A stretch of DNA of 64,000 bases from JBCCOW01 sp039025855 (GCA_039025855.1 JBCCNL010000017.1:1-64000), one strand, 5' to 3'. Shown: positions 8,180 through 17,356, numbered from the stretch's first letter. The notes: generated by a model not told the origin, from the letters alone. Numbers and translations are program-made.

Positions 8180-9619
8180 ATGGATGTCGAGCAGATCAAC
8201 CGGGTGATCGAGTCGAGCCGCTGCCGGGTCTACGGGTTGGACGATGTTTGCGAGCTGGGGCACCGTGCGGTGCTGGCGTGTTTGGCGGAGGCGTTCGACG
8301 CGCCGCAGACCGTCATCTTGGCCGAGCCGAATATGCCACACGCGCGGACACCCTGCGTGCCGGACCTGGTGGTGCTCGACCCCGACGCCGGGACACACTT
8401 CATTGAAGTCAAGGGGCATACCCTGGCGGGGATCAAGGACGTGAAGCCCGGCGGGAAGTTCTGGCTGCAGTACGACGACGGCGTGAAAGAGGCCGACCCG
8501 CTGGCTCAGGCCCGACGCGCGATGTTTACCTTCAAGTCCCGGTACGCGGTGCTGGGGGGCGATCCAGAATCGCTGGCCCGCGAAGCCTGGGCGGTGCTGC
8601 CGAGGATCGAGCGTGCCGCATGGCGGGAGCGCTTCGGGCCTAATGCCTATGAGCCGGATTGCCTACTGTTCGCCGACGATCTGCAGCCAGGCTGGATCGC
8701 CGACCGGATGCGGGCTGTCGGCCAGAACCGCCTGAAGGGGTCGGCGGTTCACTACAGCCCGGCCACGCTCAACTTGGCGATGCGGGTCTTCGGGGATCAC
8801 GCCGTGGTGGCTGAGGTCATGGATCGCCCGGCCCGCTCGACGCGTGAAGGCAGCCTGGGCGAAGCATTTGATCGGCAAGCGGAGCGGCTGCGTCGGCTTT
8901 CGGACGAGCAACGCTCGCTGATCAGGCAGGACTGGCTGACAGGGCCGAGGCTGATCCGCGGGGTGGCGGGCAGCGGGAAAACGATCGTGCTCACCGCCCA
9001 GTTCGCCAAGCGGCTGGCGGGTCGTGCGATCGAGCGCCGGATGCGCGAAGCTGAAGGTGTGCCACCCCCACGGCTCGCACTGATCTGCAACAACCAGACC
9101 CTCGTCCCACTGCTCCGGCACAAGGTTAATCAGGCCTACCGGGAGATCACCGGTGAGCTGCCGGTGGCCTCTCAGTTCACGGTCACATATATCAATAACC
9201 TTTACTGGACGATGTCGCAGGCCGGGGTGTGGCGGTACCGCCGGATCAGTGAAGGGACGGATGAGGCCCGCGTGGCTGGTTATCTGGATGAGCTCCGCGA
9301 GACCGAGTTGGCGGAACCCGAACGGGTGGAACGGCTGCGTTATGACGCGATCTTCGTCGATGAGGCGCAAGACCTGCTGGAGGCTGAGGTCCGTCTGTTG
9401 ATCCGTCTGTGTCGGCGTGACGATCAGGGGCAGCCCCGACTGTATCTGGCTTACGACGATGCTCAGAACCTGCTGGGGCGGCCCCGGCCGGTGTGGGCCA
9501 ACCTGGGCTTAAACCTGTCGGGCCGAGCGAGCGTGATGACCCGGTGCCACCGTTCGTGTCTTGAGGTCTTGGAGCCGGCGTTCAATGTGCTGCTGGGTCG
9601 GTTCAAGGCCGGGCGGTAA
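8180..9619 (+). CDS. SF1 helicase with N-terminal nuclease-like domain, truncated by in-frame TAA
   Basis: N-terminal 479 residues of a nuclease-helicase fusion. Residues about 60-82 carry PDLVVLDPDAGTHFIEVKGHT, a PD-(D/E)XK/NERD-like D...ExK signature; residues about 262-269 are Walker A (GVAGSGKT) and FVDEAQDL near 392 is motif II of UvrD-type helicases. The frame stops at TAA 9617-9619 just after AFNVLLGRFKAGR, but continues open in the SAME frame to 10201 with the remaining helicase motifs. The conserved protein is thus cut by one nonsense codon: a real mutation, a sequencing error or readthrough. As it stands this product lacks motifs IV-VI and should not unwind DNA. Confidence 0.82.
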   Translation: MDVEQINRVIESSRCRVYGLDDVCELGHRAVLACLAEAFDAPQTVILAEPNMPHARTPCVPDLVVLDPDAGTHFIEVKGHTLAGIKDVKPGGKFWLQYDDGVKEADPLAQARRAMFTFKSRYAVLGGDPESLAREAWAVLPRIERAAWRERFGPNAYEPDCLLFADDLQPGWIADRMRAVGQNRLKGSAVHYSPATLNLAMRVFGDHAVVAEVMDRPARSTREGSLGEAFDRQAERLRRLSDEQRSLIRQDWLTGPRLIRGVAGSGKTIVLTAQFAKRLAGRAIERRMREAEGVPPPRLALICNNQTLVPLLRHKVNQAYREITGELPVASQFTVTYINNLYWTMSQAGVWRYRRISEGTDEARVAGYLDELRETELAEPERVERLRYDAIFVDEAQDLLEAEVRLLIRLCRRDDQGQPRLYLAYDDAQNLLGRPRPVWANLGLNLSGRASVMTRCHRSCLEVLEPAFNVLLGRFKAGR

Positions 9620-9709
9620 AGGACCGGCCTGACAACGTCTTTCACCGACCTGCAAACTCTGAGACAGAAACGCCTGATCGAAGAGCCCGAAGGGGAACCC
9701 GGCATCCGC

Positions 9710-10201
9710 GTGGGCTTCGCCAAGCGGTCGGGCTGGTACCCACGGCTGACCGGGGTGGCTTCCCCGAACGCGGAGGCTCGCCACCTGGCCGCACGTATCC
9801 GCTGGCTGATCGAGTCTCAACAGGTCAGGCCTCAGGACATCCTTATCCTGGCTCGGACCAAACGTCGGGTGTACGAGTTGGCCGACGTGCTCACCCGTGA
9901 AACATTCACGGGCACTCAGGGGGTCCACGTGGCCATCAACGAAAAGGATAAGCTGGTCGCCCGGTCGGGCATGTTCTCGATCTGCACAGTCGCGTCGGCC
10001 AAGGGCTACGACGCACACGCCGTGCTTATCGCTTCAGCGGAGCAGTGGACCGGGAAGCCGACGGATCGGGCCACGTTTTACGTGGGTTGCACGCGTGCCC
10101 GTGATTACCTGGAGATCAGCGCTTGTGGGCCGGGGGAGCTCTTTACCGAGATGCGTGATGCGATCCAGTGGTGCAGGTCACAGGGTGAGGGCGGTAGTTA
10201 G
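9710..10201 (+). CDS. C-terminal part of the interrupted SF1 helicase
   Basis: Same reading frame as the preceding ORF; homologous-looking sequence resumes immediately after the TAA (RTGLTTSFTDLQTLRQKRLIE from 9620), so 9620-10201 is the missing second RecA-like domain. The first possible start is a GTG at 9710. It contains VRPQDILILARTKRRVYEL, FSICTVASAKGYDAHAVLI and YVGCTRARDYLEIS, the UvrD/Rep-type motifs V and VI with the arginine finger region. No ribosome site is seen before 9710, so independent translation is doubtful. Best read as the 3' portion of one broken gene of about 674 codons. Confidence 0.75.
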   Translation: MGFAKRSGWYPRLTGVASPNAEARHLAARIRWLIESQQVRPQDILILARTKRRVYELADVLTRETFTGTQGVHVAINEKDKLVARSGMFSICTVASAKGYDAHAVLIASAEQWTGKPTDRATFYVGCTRARDYLEISACGPGELFTEMRDAIQWCRSQGEGGS

Positions 10202-10295
10202 CCTGTGCTCCTGTGTGTCCGGGGTGCGGGTTGTTAAACAACTTGGGCTGCTCGGTCTCATGGTGCGAAAAGCCGCGTGCGGGCTTCGTTTCATC

Positions 10296-10301
10296 TACGC
10301 T
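10296..10301 (+). promoter_or_regulatory. TACGCT -10-like box
   Basis: TACGCT ends 7 bases before the ATG at 10309 of the sugar-phosphate transferase gene; it is part of the window-wide TANNNT pattern. Confidence 0.4.
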
Positions 10302-10308
10302 TCGGGGG

Positions 10309-11484
10309 ATGACGTTTCTGGTCTTGATGCTCGGCGTGGTGGCGTGGCTGATCGCGCTGCCGCTGTGTGGGGGGTTGATCCGTTGGAGCCGGGCGCTGGG
10401 GCTGGTGGACGCGGGGGGCGGGGAGGGGCATAAGCCGACGGGCCGGGTGATTCCGGACACGGCGGGGGTGGCGGTGTACCTGGCGGTGGCGGGGCCGATG
10501 ACGGCGACGCTGCTGGTGGTGTGGCTGCTGCCGGGGGGGGCGTGGGCATCGCTGGCGCCGTGGGCGGTGCAGCACCTCGAGGGTCTGCGGCAGGTCACGG
10601 CGATCGGCGGTGGGCTGCTGGTGATGCTCTCGGGGGTGCACCTGCTGGGGTTGTACGACGATCGACGCCCGATCGGGCCTTGGCTGAAGCTGGGGTTGCA
10701 GACGGCGATCGCGCTGGGGGTGGTGCTGTTCTGCGAGACCCGGGTGCTTCGGCTGATGGACCAGTGGGGGGCATTGGGAGTGGGGCTATCGGTGCTGGTG
10801 AGCGTGGCGTGGGTGTTGGTGATCGTGAACGCGTTGAACTTCCTGGACAACATGGACGGGCTGTGCTGCGGGGTGGCGGCGGTGGCGGGGTCGGTCTATC
10901 TGGCGGCGACGCTGATCGCGGGGCAGTGGTTTGTGGCGGGGCTGTGCGCGTTGCTGGTAGGGGCGTTGCTGGCGGTGCTGGTGTTCAACGCGCCGCCGGC
11001 GAAGGTGTATCTGGGGGACGGGGGGTCGCTGCTGGTGGGGCTGATTTTGGCGGTGGTGTCGATGCGGACGACGTACACGGTGACGCCGGGGGCGGAGGCT
11101 GTGGGCGAGGGGGTGATCGCGTCGCTGACCGGGGAGGTCGCTTCGGGCGGGGCGGGTGGGGTGGGTGGGGTGGAGACGGGGTGGCATGTGCTGCTGATGC
11201 CGCTGATGGTGCTCGCGGTGCCGCTGTACGATTTTGTTTCGGTGGTGGGGCTTCGGCTGCTGCGGGGTAAGAGCCCGATGGTGGGCGACCACAACCATTT
11301 CTCGCACCGGCTGGTTCGGCGGGGACTGACGCCGCCACGGGCGGTCGGGGTGATCTGCCTGGCGACGCTAGCGACGGGGCTGTGCGGGGTCATGCTGACG
11401 ACGCTAGCGCCATGGCAGGCCTGGCTGGCGGCGGCGCAGACGCTGGCGGTGTTGGCGGTGTTGGCGGTGCTGGAGCGGGGTTGA
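10309..11484 (+). CDS. WecA/MraY-type glycosyl-1-phosphate transferase
   Basis: Polytopic inner-membrane enzyme that moves a sugar-1-phosphate from a UDP-sugar to undecaprenyl phosphate, starting O-antigen or another surface glycan. 391 residues, about ten or eleven hydrophobic helices. Family motifs: GLYDDRRPIGPWLKL (Mg-binding DD), VNALNFLDNMDGL, AKVYLGDGGSLLVG, and the C-terminal cytoplasmic HxH loop GDHNHFSHRLVRRGL, which is typical of WecA/TagO more than of MraY. The in-frame extension back to 10213 is rejected because it encodes no membrane segment and TACGCT precedes 10309. The C-terminus ends in a 9-base repeat encoding LAV three times. Codons are strongly G-ending. Confidence 0.9.
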   Translation: MTFLVLMLGVVAWLIALPLCGGLIRWSRALGLVDAGGGEGHKPTGRVIPDTAGVAVYLAVAGPMTATLLVVWLLPGGAWASLAPWAVQHLEGLRQVTAIGGGLLVMLSGVHLLGLYDDRRPIGPWLKLGLQTAIALGVVLFCETRVLRLMDQWGALGVGLSVLVSVAWVLVIVNALNFLDNMDGLCCGVAAVAGSVYLAATLIAGQWFVAGLCALLVGALLAVLVFNAPPAKVYLGDGGSLLVGLILAVVSMRTTYTVTPGAEAVGEGVIASLTGEVASGGAGGVGGVETGWHVLLMPLMVLAVPLYDFVSVVGLRLLRGKSPMVGDHNHFSHRLVRRGLTPPRAVGVICLATLATGLCGVMLTTLAPWQAWLAAAQTLAVLAVLAVLERG

Positions 11485-11532
11485 GATCGCTTGGGAGTAG
11501 ACCGGCGGTGGGGCGGCGGGGGGTGTGACTAT

Positions 11533-11562
11533 AAAAAGAACCCCGCGGAGTGCGGGGTTCTT
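11533..11562 (-). terminator. Intrinsic terminator of the secretin gene
   Basis: Perfect 11-bp stem (11536-11546 with 11552-11562, loop GGAGT). On the minus strand the stem runs into five U residues (11537-11533), 26 bases past the secretin stop. Symmetric A/U flanks may also help end transcription from the plus-strand gene. Confidence 0.85.
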
Positions 11563-11587
11563 GAAGGAAGTGCTCGGCTGGGATGTC

Positions 11588-14500
11588 TTAGCGTCCCTGC
11601 TGGAACGCGTCGGGGTCGTCGCGGAGGCCGGGGTAGAGCAGGTCCTCTTCCTCGTTCTGGATAATGATCGTGGGCTTGACGAGGATCAGGAGGGTGCGCT
11701 CTTCCTTGACGGTGGAGGTGTTGGTGAACAGGCGGTTGAGGATGGGGACCTTAGAAAGGACCGGGACGCCCGCCTCGATCTCGGCTTCGTTGACTAGGCG
11801 CTGCCCGCCGAGCAGGAGGGTGCCGCGGTCGGGGACCGAGACGGTGGCTCTGACGGTGGTGATGGCGACTTCGGGGACTTGGATGGAGGCAGAGAGCGGG
11901 AAGAACACGTCGTCGGTGCCGTCGCCGTCGAGGTCGAGCGAGCCACCCGCGATGACCTCAAACTCGGTGATGGGTTCGGTCACGTCGGCGAGCGAGGGCC
12001 GGACCGTGAGGGTGACATAGCGACGGTCGGCGGAGGTGGTGCCTTCGACGTCGAGCACGACACCCTCGGAGATCACCGAGACGGTGATGTCGAAGCCGAT
12101 GGCGTCGGGGACGGGTTCGAGGTCGGAGACGAAGGCGATCTGCCGGGCGACGACAACGTAGGCCCGTTGACCGTTGAAGAAGGTCACGCGGGGCGCGTTG
12201 AGGGCGGTGGACCGTTCGTTGGCGAGGGTGGCGTTGACCAGGAGGTCGACTTCGAGGTCATCGATGAAGGAGACACCGAGGCTGAGGGATCGGCCGGTGC
12301 CGCTGTCGTTCTTGTCGAAGAAGCCGTCGCCGGCGGTCAGGGGGGTGGTTTGGGTGAAGGACGAGCCGAGCCGCTGGGCAAGGGTGAGGCTGTCTTGTGC
12401 GAGCTGGATCGGCCCGAAGTTGCTGTTTTCGGGGGTGTAGCGGGCGTCGATGTCGATGCCGAACTCTTCGAGGAAGTTCTGATCGACGGTCAGGAAGCGG
12501 GACTCGACGGAGATCTGGATCGCCCGCTGCTCGCGGAGTTGGGTCAGCAGGTCGACGGTCTCGCGGTGGTTGTCGGCGGTCGTCTTGATGATCAGGCTGC
12601 CGTTGAGTTCACGGATCGTGGACTCTTCGTTGAGCCATTCGTCGGGGTCGCCGACGGAGTCCTGGATGAGCGTGGTGAGCTGGAGGATGAGCTCCTCGCG
12701 GGTCGGGCCCTCGTTTTCTTCGTCCTCTTCTTCGTCGTCGAAGAGGTCGCCGCCGCCGCCGCCGCCACCACCGCCGCCACCGCCGGAGTTGGTGTTGGAC
12801 AGGGCATCGGTGAGGCTGAAGGTCGGGGCGTCGGTGAAGTTGGGGACCTGGACGAGCAGGTCGCGGATGTTGTAGACGCGGACGTCGGTGGAGGCCTTGA
12901 GGTTCCGGACGGTGTCGATGACGACGATGCCGTCGATGATGGAGTAGCTCACGGCGTCGTCGATCGACTCGGCGGAGGCCTGAGCGAGGACGAGTTCGAG
13001 GAGCTTGAAGGCGGGGACATTGCTGAGTCGGAGGGTGATCGGCCGGTCCTGGGGCACGCCGGCGAGGTCGAGTGCGGGCCAGTTCGGGGCGAGGTTGACG
13101 CCGGTCTGACGGCGGATGAAGTCGAAGATGTTGTCGAGTTGGGTCTGGTCGTAGGCGGCATCGACGAGGGTCTCGAGCTGGGCCGAGGTCTGCCGGTTGA
13201 CCTCGGACTCACCGCCGGTCTGGTCGAGGGCGGCGAGGCGGCGGAGCGTGATGGCGGGCCAGTCGTCGGGGAACGTCTGGAGCTGAGACTCGGGGATCAT
13301 CGCGATCTCGTTCTCGATGTTCTGGCGTCCGGTCTCGGTGTTGCGGCGGATTCGGGCGTCGCGGAATCGTGTGGCGATGTCCGCCTCGACGGTGAGCTGA
13401 CGGAGGTATTGGGCGGTCTCGTTGGTGGGGTCTTTGAAGATCACCTGGTCGAGGATGCGGATCGCTTCGGGGTACTCCTGGCGTTGGCGGAGCTCGAGGG
13501 CCTGACGGATCAGGGTGTCGATCTCTTCGGCACGGCGGGTCTCGGCTTCGTCGTTTGCACGCTGCGTTCGTCGGCGGTTGTCCTCGGCGATACGCTCCGC
13601 GTCGGCGAGGCCCGTGGCGATCTGCTGATCGGTGATAGCAGCCTTGAGGTCATTGGCATTCTTGAGCAGGCGATTGAGCTCTTCGCGGTCGGCGGCGTCG
13701 CGCTCGTCGAGGATGGCCTTGACGGCTTGGTCGACGGTCAGCTTGGCCTGATCGAAGCGGGCGGCGCTGCGGGCGGTCGTGGCCTCGGCGATCAGGGTGT
13801 CGTAGCGGGCCTTGGCGTTCTGCCAACGCAGAGCGAGGTCGGTGCCAGCGACGTCGATGGGGGCAACGGGGGCAACCTGGGCGTCGACGGCTTCTTCGGC
13901 CTGCACCTTCAGGGTCAGGGCCTGGGCGTTGGCGGCGTCGAGACGGAGCACGTCGTCGGCGAGTTCCTGAACAGCGCGGTAGTTCTGCTGCTGGTAAGCG
14001 GCTTGGGCGGCGGTGAGCTTGGACTGAACGGCGAGCTCGGTGGCCTTCCGCATGGCGTCGTCGCTTTGGCGGCGGGCTTCGGCGGCCTCGAGCTGGACCT
14101 GGCTCTGGGCGAGTTGCTCGCGGAGCTTGGCGGCTTCGGCCTCGGCTTTCTCCTGGGCGGCCTGGGCTTCGGCGAGGTCGGCGGCGGCGTCTTCAGCATC
14201 GCCGGCATCTGCGGCAGCGGCTTCTTCATCCTGAGCGATGACCTCAAGCTGTTCGGTGTGGGCTTTGGCGCGGACGGCCATCATGCCGACGGCGACGGCT
14301 TCATCGATCTGCGCCAGGCGGTCGGCGTCGAACCATTCGAGCTTGGCTTGCGACGTCTTGACGAGCCGAGACTTGTCCTCGGCGGCGGTCAGGCGATCGG
14401 CGGCGACGTCGGTGGCGGCGGAGCTGATAAGGGCCCGGACCGCGAGCGGGCTGTTGCGGAGTTGTTCCTGGACTTGGCCGAGGCTTGCGCGGGCGTCGGC

Positions 14501-14737
14501 TTTCTGCTGCGGGGTGGTTTCGGGGTGCCGGAGGGCGGCGAGGTAGAGGGAGACGGCTTGGCCGAGCTGGTGCGGCTGCTCCTTCATAAGCCGGTCAGCC
14601 TGGGCGAGTGCGTCGGCGGGGTTGGCGGGCGCGGGCAGAGCCGAGGGGGCTGTGGTGTTTGACTCGGCGAGGAGGCCGGGGGCGGAGATCAGGGTGGAAG
14701 CACCGATGAGCAGCGCGGCGGAGAGACGTGGGATCAA
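11588..14737 (-). CDS. Outer-membrane secretin (GspD/PilQ-type) with long TPR/coiled-coil N-terminus
   Basis: Forms a multimeric outer-membrane channel for type II secretion or type IV pili. 1049 residues, much longer than typical GspD (about 650). Start is probably TTG at 14737: GGAGG (14745-14749) stands 7 bases upstream and the peptide then starts IPRLSAALLIGASTLISAPGLLAES, a good signal peptide. Order: signal; TPR-like and Ala/Glu-rich coiled-coil region to about residue 470; N0/STN-like domain; a run of twelve Gly then DLFDDEEEDEENE (near 650-670); N1-like domain; secretin beta-domain with AIQISVESRFLTVDQNFLEEFG and VPVLSKVPILNRLFTN. No other type II genes are adjacent. Shares its linker with the protein at 36.6 kb. 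Confidence 0.9.
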   Translation of the reverse strand: MIPRLSAALLIGASTLISAPGLLAESNTTAPSALPAPANPADALAQADRLMKEQPHQLGQAVSLYLAALRHPETTPQQKADARASLGQVQEQLRNSPLAVRALISSAATDVAADRLTAAEDKSRLVKTSQAKLEWFDADRLAQIDEAVAVGMMAVRAKAHTEQLEVIAQDEEAAAADAGDAEDAAADLAEAQAAQEKAEAEAAKLREQLAQSQVQLEAAEARRQSDDAMRKATELAVQSKLTAAQAAYQQQNYRAVQELADDVLRLDAANAQALTLKVQAEEAVDAQVAPVAPIDVAGTDLALRWQNAKARYDTLIAEATTARSAARFDQAKLTVDQAVKAILDERDAADREELNRLLKNANDLKAAITDQQIATGLADAERIAEDNRRRTQRANDEAETRRAEEIDTLIRQALELRQRQEYPEAIRILDQVIFKDPTNETAQYLRQLTVEADIATRFRDARIRRNTETGRQNIENEIAMIPESQLQTFPDDWPAITLRRLAALDQTGGESEVNRQTSAQLETLVDAAYDQTQLDNIFDFIRRQTGVNLAPNWPALDLAGVPQDRPITLRLSNVPAFKLLELVLAQASAESIDDAVSYSIIDGIVVIDTVRNLKASTDVRVYNIRDLLVQVPNFTDAPTFSLTDALSNTNSGGGGGGGGGGGGDLFDDEEEDEENEGPTREELILQLTTLIQDSVGDPDEWLNEESTIRELNGSLIIKTTADNHRETVDLLTQLREQRAIQISVESRFLTVDQNFLEEFGIDIDARYTPENSNFGPIQLAQDSLTLAQRLGSSFTQTTPLTAGDGFFDKNDSGTGRSLSLGVSFIDDLEVDLLVNATLANERSTALNAPRVTFFNGQRAYVVVARQIAFVSDLEPVPDAIGFDITVSVISEGVVLDVEGTTSADRRYVTLTVRPSLADVTEPITEFEVIAGGSLDLDGDGTDDVFFPLSASIQVPEVAITTVRATVSVPDRGTLLLGGQRLVNEAEIEAGVPVLSKVPILNRLFTNTSTVKEERTLLILVKPTIIIQNEEEDLLYPGLRDDPDAFQQGR

Positions 14738-15088
14738 GGCAGAGCCTCCGGGGCAGGGAGATGCGACGGGGTGGGGACGCGAAACCATATCGACGGGCGT
14801 CGAAAACGGGCAAGGACCCGTGGGGAGCGGATCCGGCTGATGGCCACGGGGTTGCCCTGGCGTTGACCTGAGCGGGCCATCAACGCCGGTGGAGTCGGGT
14901 GTAAACCTCCACCGGTGTCCCGGAGTTTAATGGGGTGTCGAAAAGGCCGCAAGGTCTGCTTTACAGCGAGATAAGGTATTCCCGGACCATGCGGGGGTGG
15001 CTTGGCGGGTTTATCGGGCAGCATGGGTCGGCAAAATCGATAGGCGGGGGTGCCCCACAGGGCGTTTGCGGTGGCTATGGTTGCAGTG
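14738..15088. other. Divergent intergenic region with an 11-bp palindrome
   Basis: 351 bp between the secretin and epimerase starts. It holds a strong inverted repeat, CGCCGGTGGAG (14884-14894) paired with CTCCACCGGTG (14907-14917, one G-T pair, 12-base loop), without a U-run; it could be an operator or an RNA hairpin. The rest shows no gene with family features. Confidence 0.5.
15076..15081 (+). promoter_or_regulatory. TATGGT -10-like box
   Basis: TATGGT ends 7 bases before the ATG at 15089, which supports that start for the epimerase gene. Confidence 0.4.
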
Positions 15089-16003
15089 ATGGAGGTTTTA
15101 ATCACGGGTGCAGCAGGCCGGGTGGGGCGTGTGTTGGTCGAGCATTTCCTCGAGGCTGGGCACGCGGTGACGGCGACGGACTGTGTCCTTCGGCCCGACC
15201 TGCCGGTGCCTCTGGACATCACCGACCTGACCGACCGGCTTGCAGTTAATCGTCTGATGGCTCGCGGATTCGACGCGGTGGTGCATGGCGGGAATTATCC
15301 GAACTTCAGTTCGGTACGGCCCGCCGAGCGGCTGCTGATCGAGAACATGGCCATGAATGCCAACGTGTTCTGGTCAGCCTTGGCGATTGGCGTCGAGCGG
15401 ATCGTCTTCATCAGCTCGATCCAGGCCATGCTCGAGATGGACGTGGACGGCTGGAAGCGTCGGCCCCGGCTGAGTCAAGAGCACGAGCGGCCCGCGGGGG
15501 TTTCTGAGCTGCCGCTGCACGGCCGGATGCCCGGGGTGCTGGGGAACAACACATACGGCATGAGCAAGGTCTTTGGCGAGCAGGCGTTGCTTGGGTTGAC
15601 CCGTTATTACCCGAGCCTGCGGGCGGCGTCGCTGCGGCCGGCTTATGTCGTGACGGATCACGACCTGGAGTATTTCGGGCGTCGTGTGATGAGACGCAGC
15701 CACCTCCGCCGCGAGGGTGCGATGTATGTCCATGTGAACGACGTGGCTCGGGCGTGTCGGCTGGTGGTTGAAGGGTCTGAGCCCGGGCATGAGACCTACT
15801 TGTTGGCCCGGTCGCCACGGTTCACGGGGATGACCGACGAGCAGGTGTGTGCGGAGTTTTTTGGTGATGTCCCGCTAAAGGGGGAAGTCGGCGGGCCCGG
15901 CGGGCTGGTGGACCTGAGCTTCGAGCGGGAGCGGCTGGGGTGGGAGCCGACCGGCGAGCGTCTTGAATTCACGCCGCCGGAGCGGAAGACGCAGCACGCG
16001 TGA
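15089..16003 (+). CDS. NAD-dependent epimerase/dehydratase (extended SDR)
   Basis: 304 residues of the extended short-chain dehydrogenase family, which modify nucleotide sugars or related substrates. The N-terminus MEVLITGAAGRVGRVLVEHF gives the TGxxGxxG NAD motif directly after the start; FISSIQ holds the catalytic Ser region and YGMSKVFGE is YxxxK. Other SDR hallmarks are RPAYVVTD and YVHVNDVARA. In-frame codons from 15050 were dropped because TATGGT lies 7 bases before 15089 and the Rossmann strand should be N-terminal. It converges on the UDP-sugar dehydrogenase, compatible with surface-sugar work. Substrate unknown. Confidence 0.85.
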   Translation: MEVLITGAAGRVGRVLVEHFLEAGHAVTATDCVLRPDLPVPLDITDLTDRLAVNRLMARGFDAVVHGGNYPNFSSVRPAERLLIENMAMNANVFWSALAIGVERIVFISSIQAMLEMDVDGWKRRPRLSQEHERPAGVSELPLHGRMPGVLGNNTYGMSKVFGEQALLGLTRYYPSLRAASLRPAYVVTDHDLEYFGRRVMRRSHLRREGAMYVHVNDVARACRLVVEGSEPGHETYLLARSPRFTGMTDEQVCAEFFGDVPLKGEVGGPGGLVDLSFERERLGWEPTGERLEFTPPERKTQHA

Positions 16004-16021
16004 CGGTTTGGGGGTTTTGAA

Positions 16022-17344
16022 TCAAGCGCCAACCACCCGGGCCTTGGCGGCGCGGTCACGCATCACCCCGCGGGTGTCCACGATCAGTGGAGCATGCTCG
16101 CCGACGGCGTCCCAGTCGATCGCGTCGTGGTGCGTAGCGATGAGCACGCAGTCGTAGCTCGTCAGGGCTTCCGGCGAGAGCGGGATCGACTGCATGCCGA
16201 GGTCGTGGCGACGCATCTTGTGGGTCGCGGGGACATGCGGGTCGTGGTAATCCACCGAGGCGCCGAGCTCGCCGAGCTCTTCGATCAGTTCGAAGCTCGG
16301 GCTCTCGCGGATGTCATCGACGTTCGGCTTGTAAGCCAACCCGAGCACCAGTATGCGGGCCCCCTTGACCGCCTTGCCATCTTGGTTGAGCGCGAGCATG
16401 ACCCGCTGCACCACCCAGCCGGGCATGTCGTGATTAACCCGGCCGGCGAGCTCGATGAACTCGGTCGGGCGTCCGACCTCTTTCGCCTTCCATGTGAGAT
16501 AGAACGGGTCGATCGGGATGCAGTGCCCGCCGAGCCCGGGGCCGGGGTAGAAGGCCTGGAAACCGAACGGCTTGGTTTTCGCCGCGTCGATGACTTCCCA
16601 GACGTCGATGTCCATCTCGGTCAGGATCACCTTCAGCTCGTTGACCAGCGCGATGTTCACCGCCCGGTAGACGTTCTCCAGGATCTTTGCGGCCTCAGCG
16701 ATCTCGGCGCTGCTCACCGGGATCACCTCGGCAATCGCCGAGCGGTAGAGCGACGCGGCCATCGCCCCGCTCGGCTCGTCGAGCCCCCCCACCAGCTTCG
16801 GGATGCTCTGCGTTGTGTGGTCCTTCCGGCCCGGGTCCTCACGTTCCGGCGAATACGCCACGAAGACATCCTCGCCCAACGTCAGTGCGTGGTCCCCCAT
16901 CAGCCTCGGCAGCATCACGCCACGCGTTGTCCCCGGATATGTCGTCGACTCCAGCACGATCAGCTGGCCCGGCCGCAGCGTCCGCCCGATCGCCTCGGCC
17001 GTCTTTTCGACATACGACAGGTCCGGCTCGTGGTGCTCGCCCAGCGGCGTGGGCACGCAGACCAGCACCGCGTCGGGCTCGCCCAGCCGAGCGAAGTCGT
17101 CGGTGACGTCAAAACGATCGCTGCCCGCCATCTCAGCGACGAAGCCCTCGCCGAAGTGTTTCAGATAGTTCTCGCCACGCCGGAGCATCGCGATCTTGTC
17201 CGGGTCGATGTCGAAACCGATCACCGAGAACCCCGCCTCCCAGAACGACCGCAGCAGCGGCAGCCCGACATACCCCAGCGCCAGCACGCCGACCTTCAGC
17301 GATCGGTCCGCGACCCGTGATTCAAAACCCTCAGGCTCCGGCAT
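16022..17344 (-). CDS. UDP-N-acetyl-sugar 6-dehydrogenase (WbpA/WecC-like)
   Basis: Oxidises the C6 alcohol of a UDP-sugar to a uronic acid in two NAD-dependent steps, for surface polysaccharide. 440 residues. N-terminal Rossmann domain with LGYVGLPLLRSFWEAGFSVIGFDID; VPTPLGEHHEPDLSYVE; the UDP-HexNAc subfamily signature YSPEREDPG; the catalytic Cys in GPGLGGHCIPIDPF (near residue 275); and the C-terminal domain with VLGLAYKPNVDDIRESPS. Oddity: the first Gly of the usual GxGYVG is Ala (ALGYVG). A TAGGAT box lies 9 bases before the ATG. The YSPER signature suggests GlcNAc/ManNAc-type rather than glucose substrates. Confidence 0.92.
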   Translation of the reverse strand: MPEPEGFESRVADRSLKVGVLALGYVGLPLLRSFWEAGFSVIGFDIDPDKIAMLRRGENYLKHFGEGFVAEMAGSDRFDVTDDFARLGEPDAVLVCVPTPLGEHHEPDLSYVEKTAEAIGRTLRPGQLIVLESTTYPGTTRGVMLPRLMGDHALTLGEDVFVAYSPEREDPGRKDHTTQSIPKLVGGLDEPSGAMAASLYRSAIAEVIPVSSAEIAEAAKILENVYRAVNIALVNELKVILTEMDIDVWEVIDAAKTKPFGFQAFYPGPGLGGHCIPIDPFYLTWKAKEVGRPTEFIELAGRVNHDMPGWVVQRVMLALNQDGKAVKGARILVLGLAYKPNVDDIRESPSFELIEELGELGASVDYHDPHVPATHKMRRHDLGMQSIPLSPEALTSYDCVLIATHHDAIDWDAVGEHAPLIVDTRGVMRDRAAKARVVGA

Positions 17345-17356
17345 AGCCCGGCCATC

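Noticed and set aside
12750..12786. GC-trinucleotide run as a microsatellite
   Set aside because: It encodes the poly-glycine linker of the secretin; mixed Gly codons and the conserved counterpart at 37.1 kb point to protein-level selection.
11879..14662. 927-codon plus-strand ORF
   Set aside because: Antisense shadow of the secretin gene, low-complexity Gly/Glu/Val product. The secretin motifs and signal peptide are on the minus strand.
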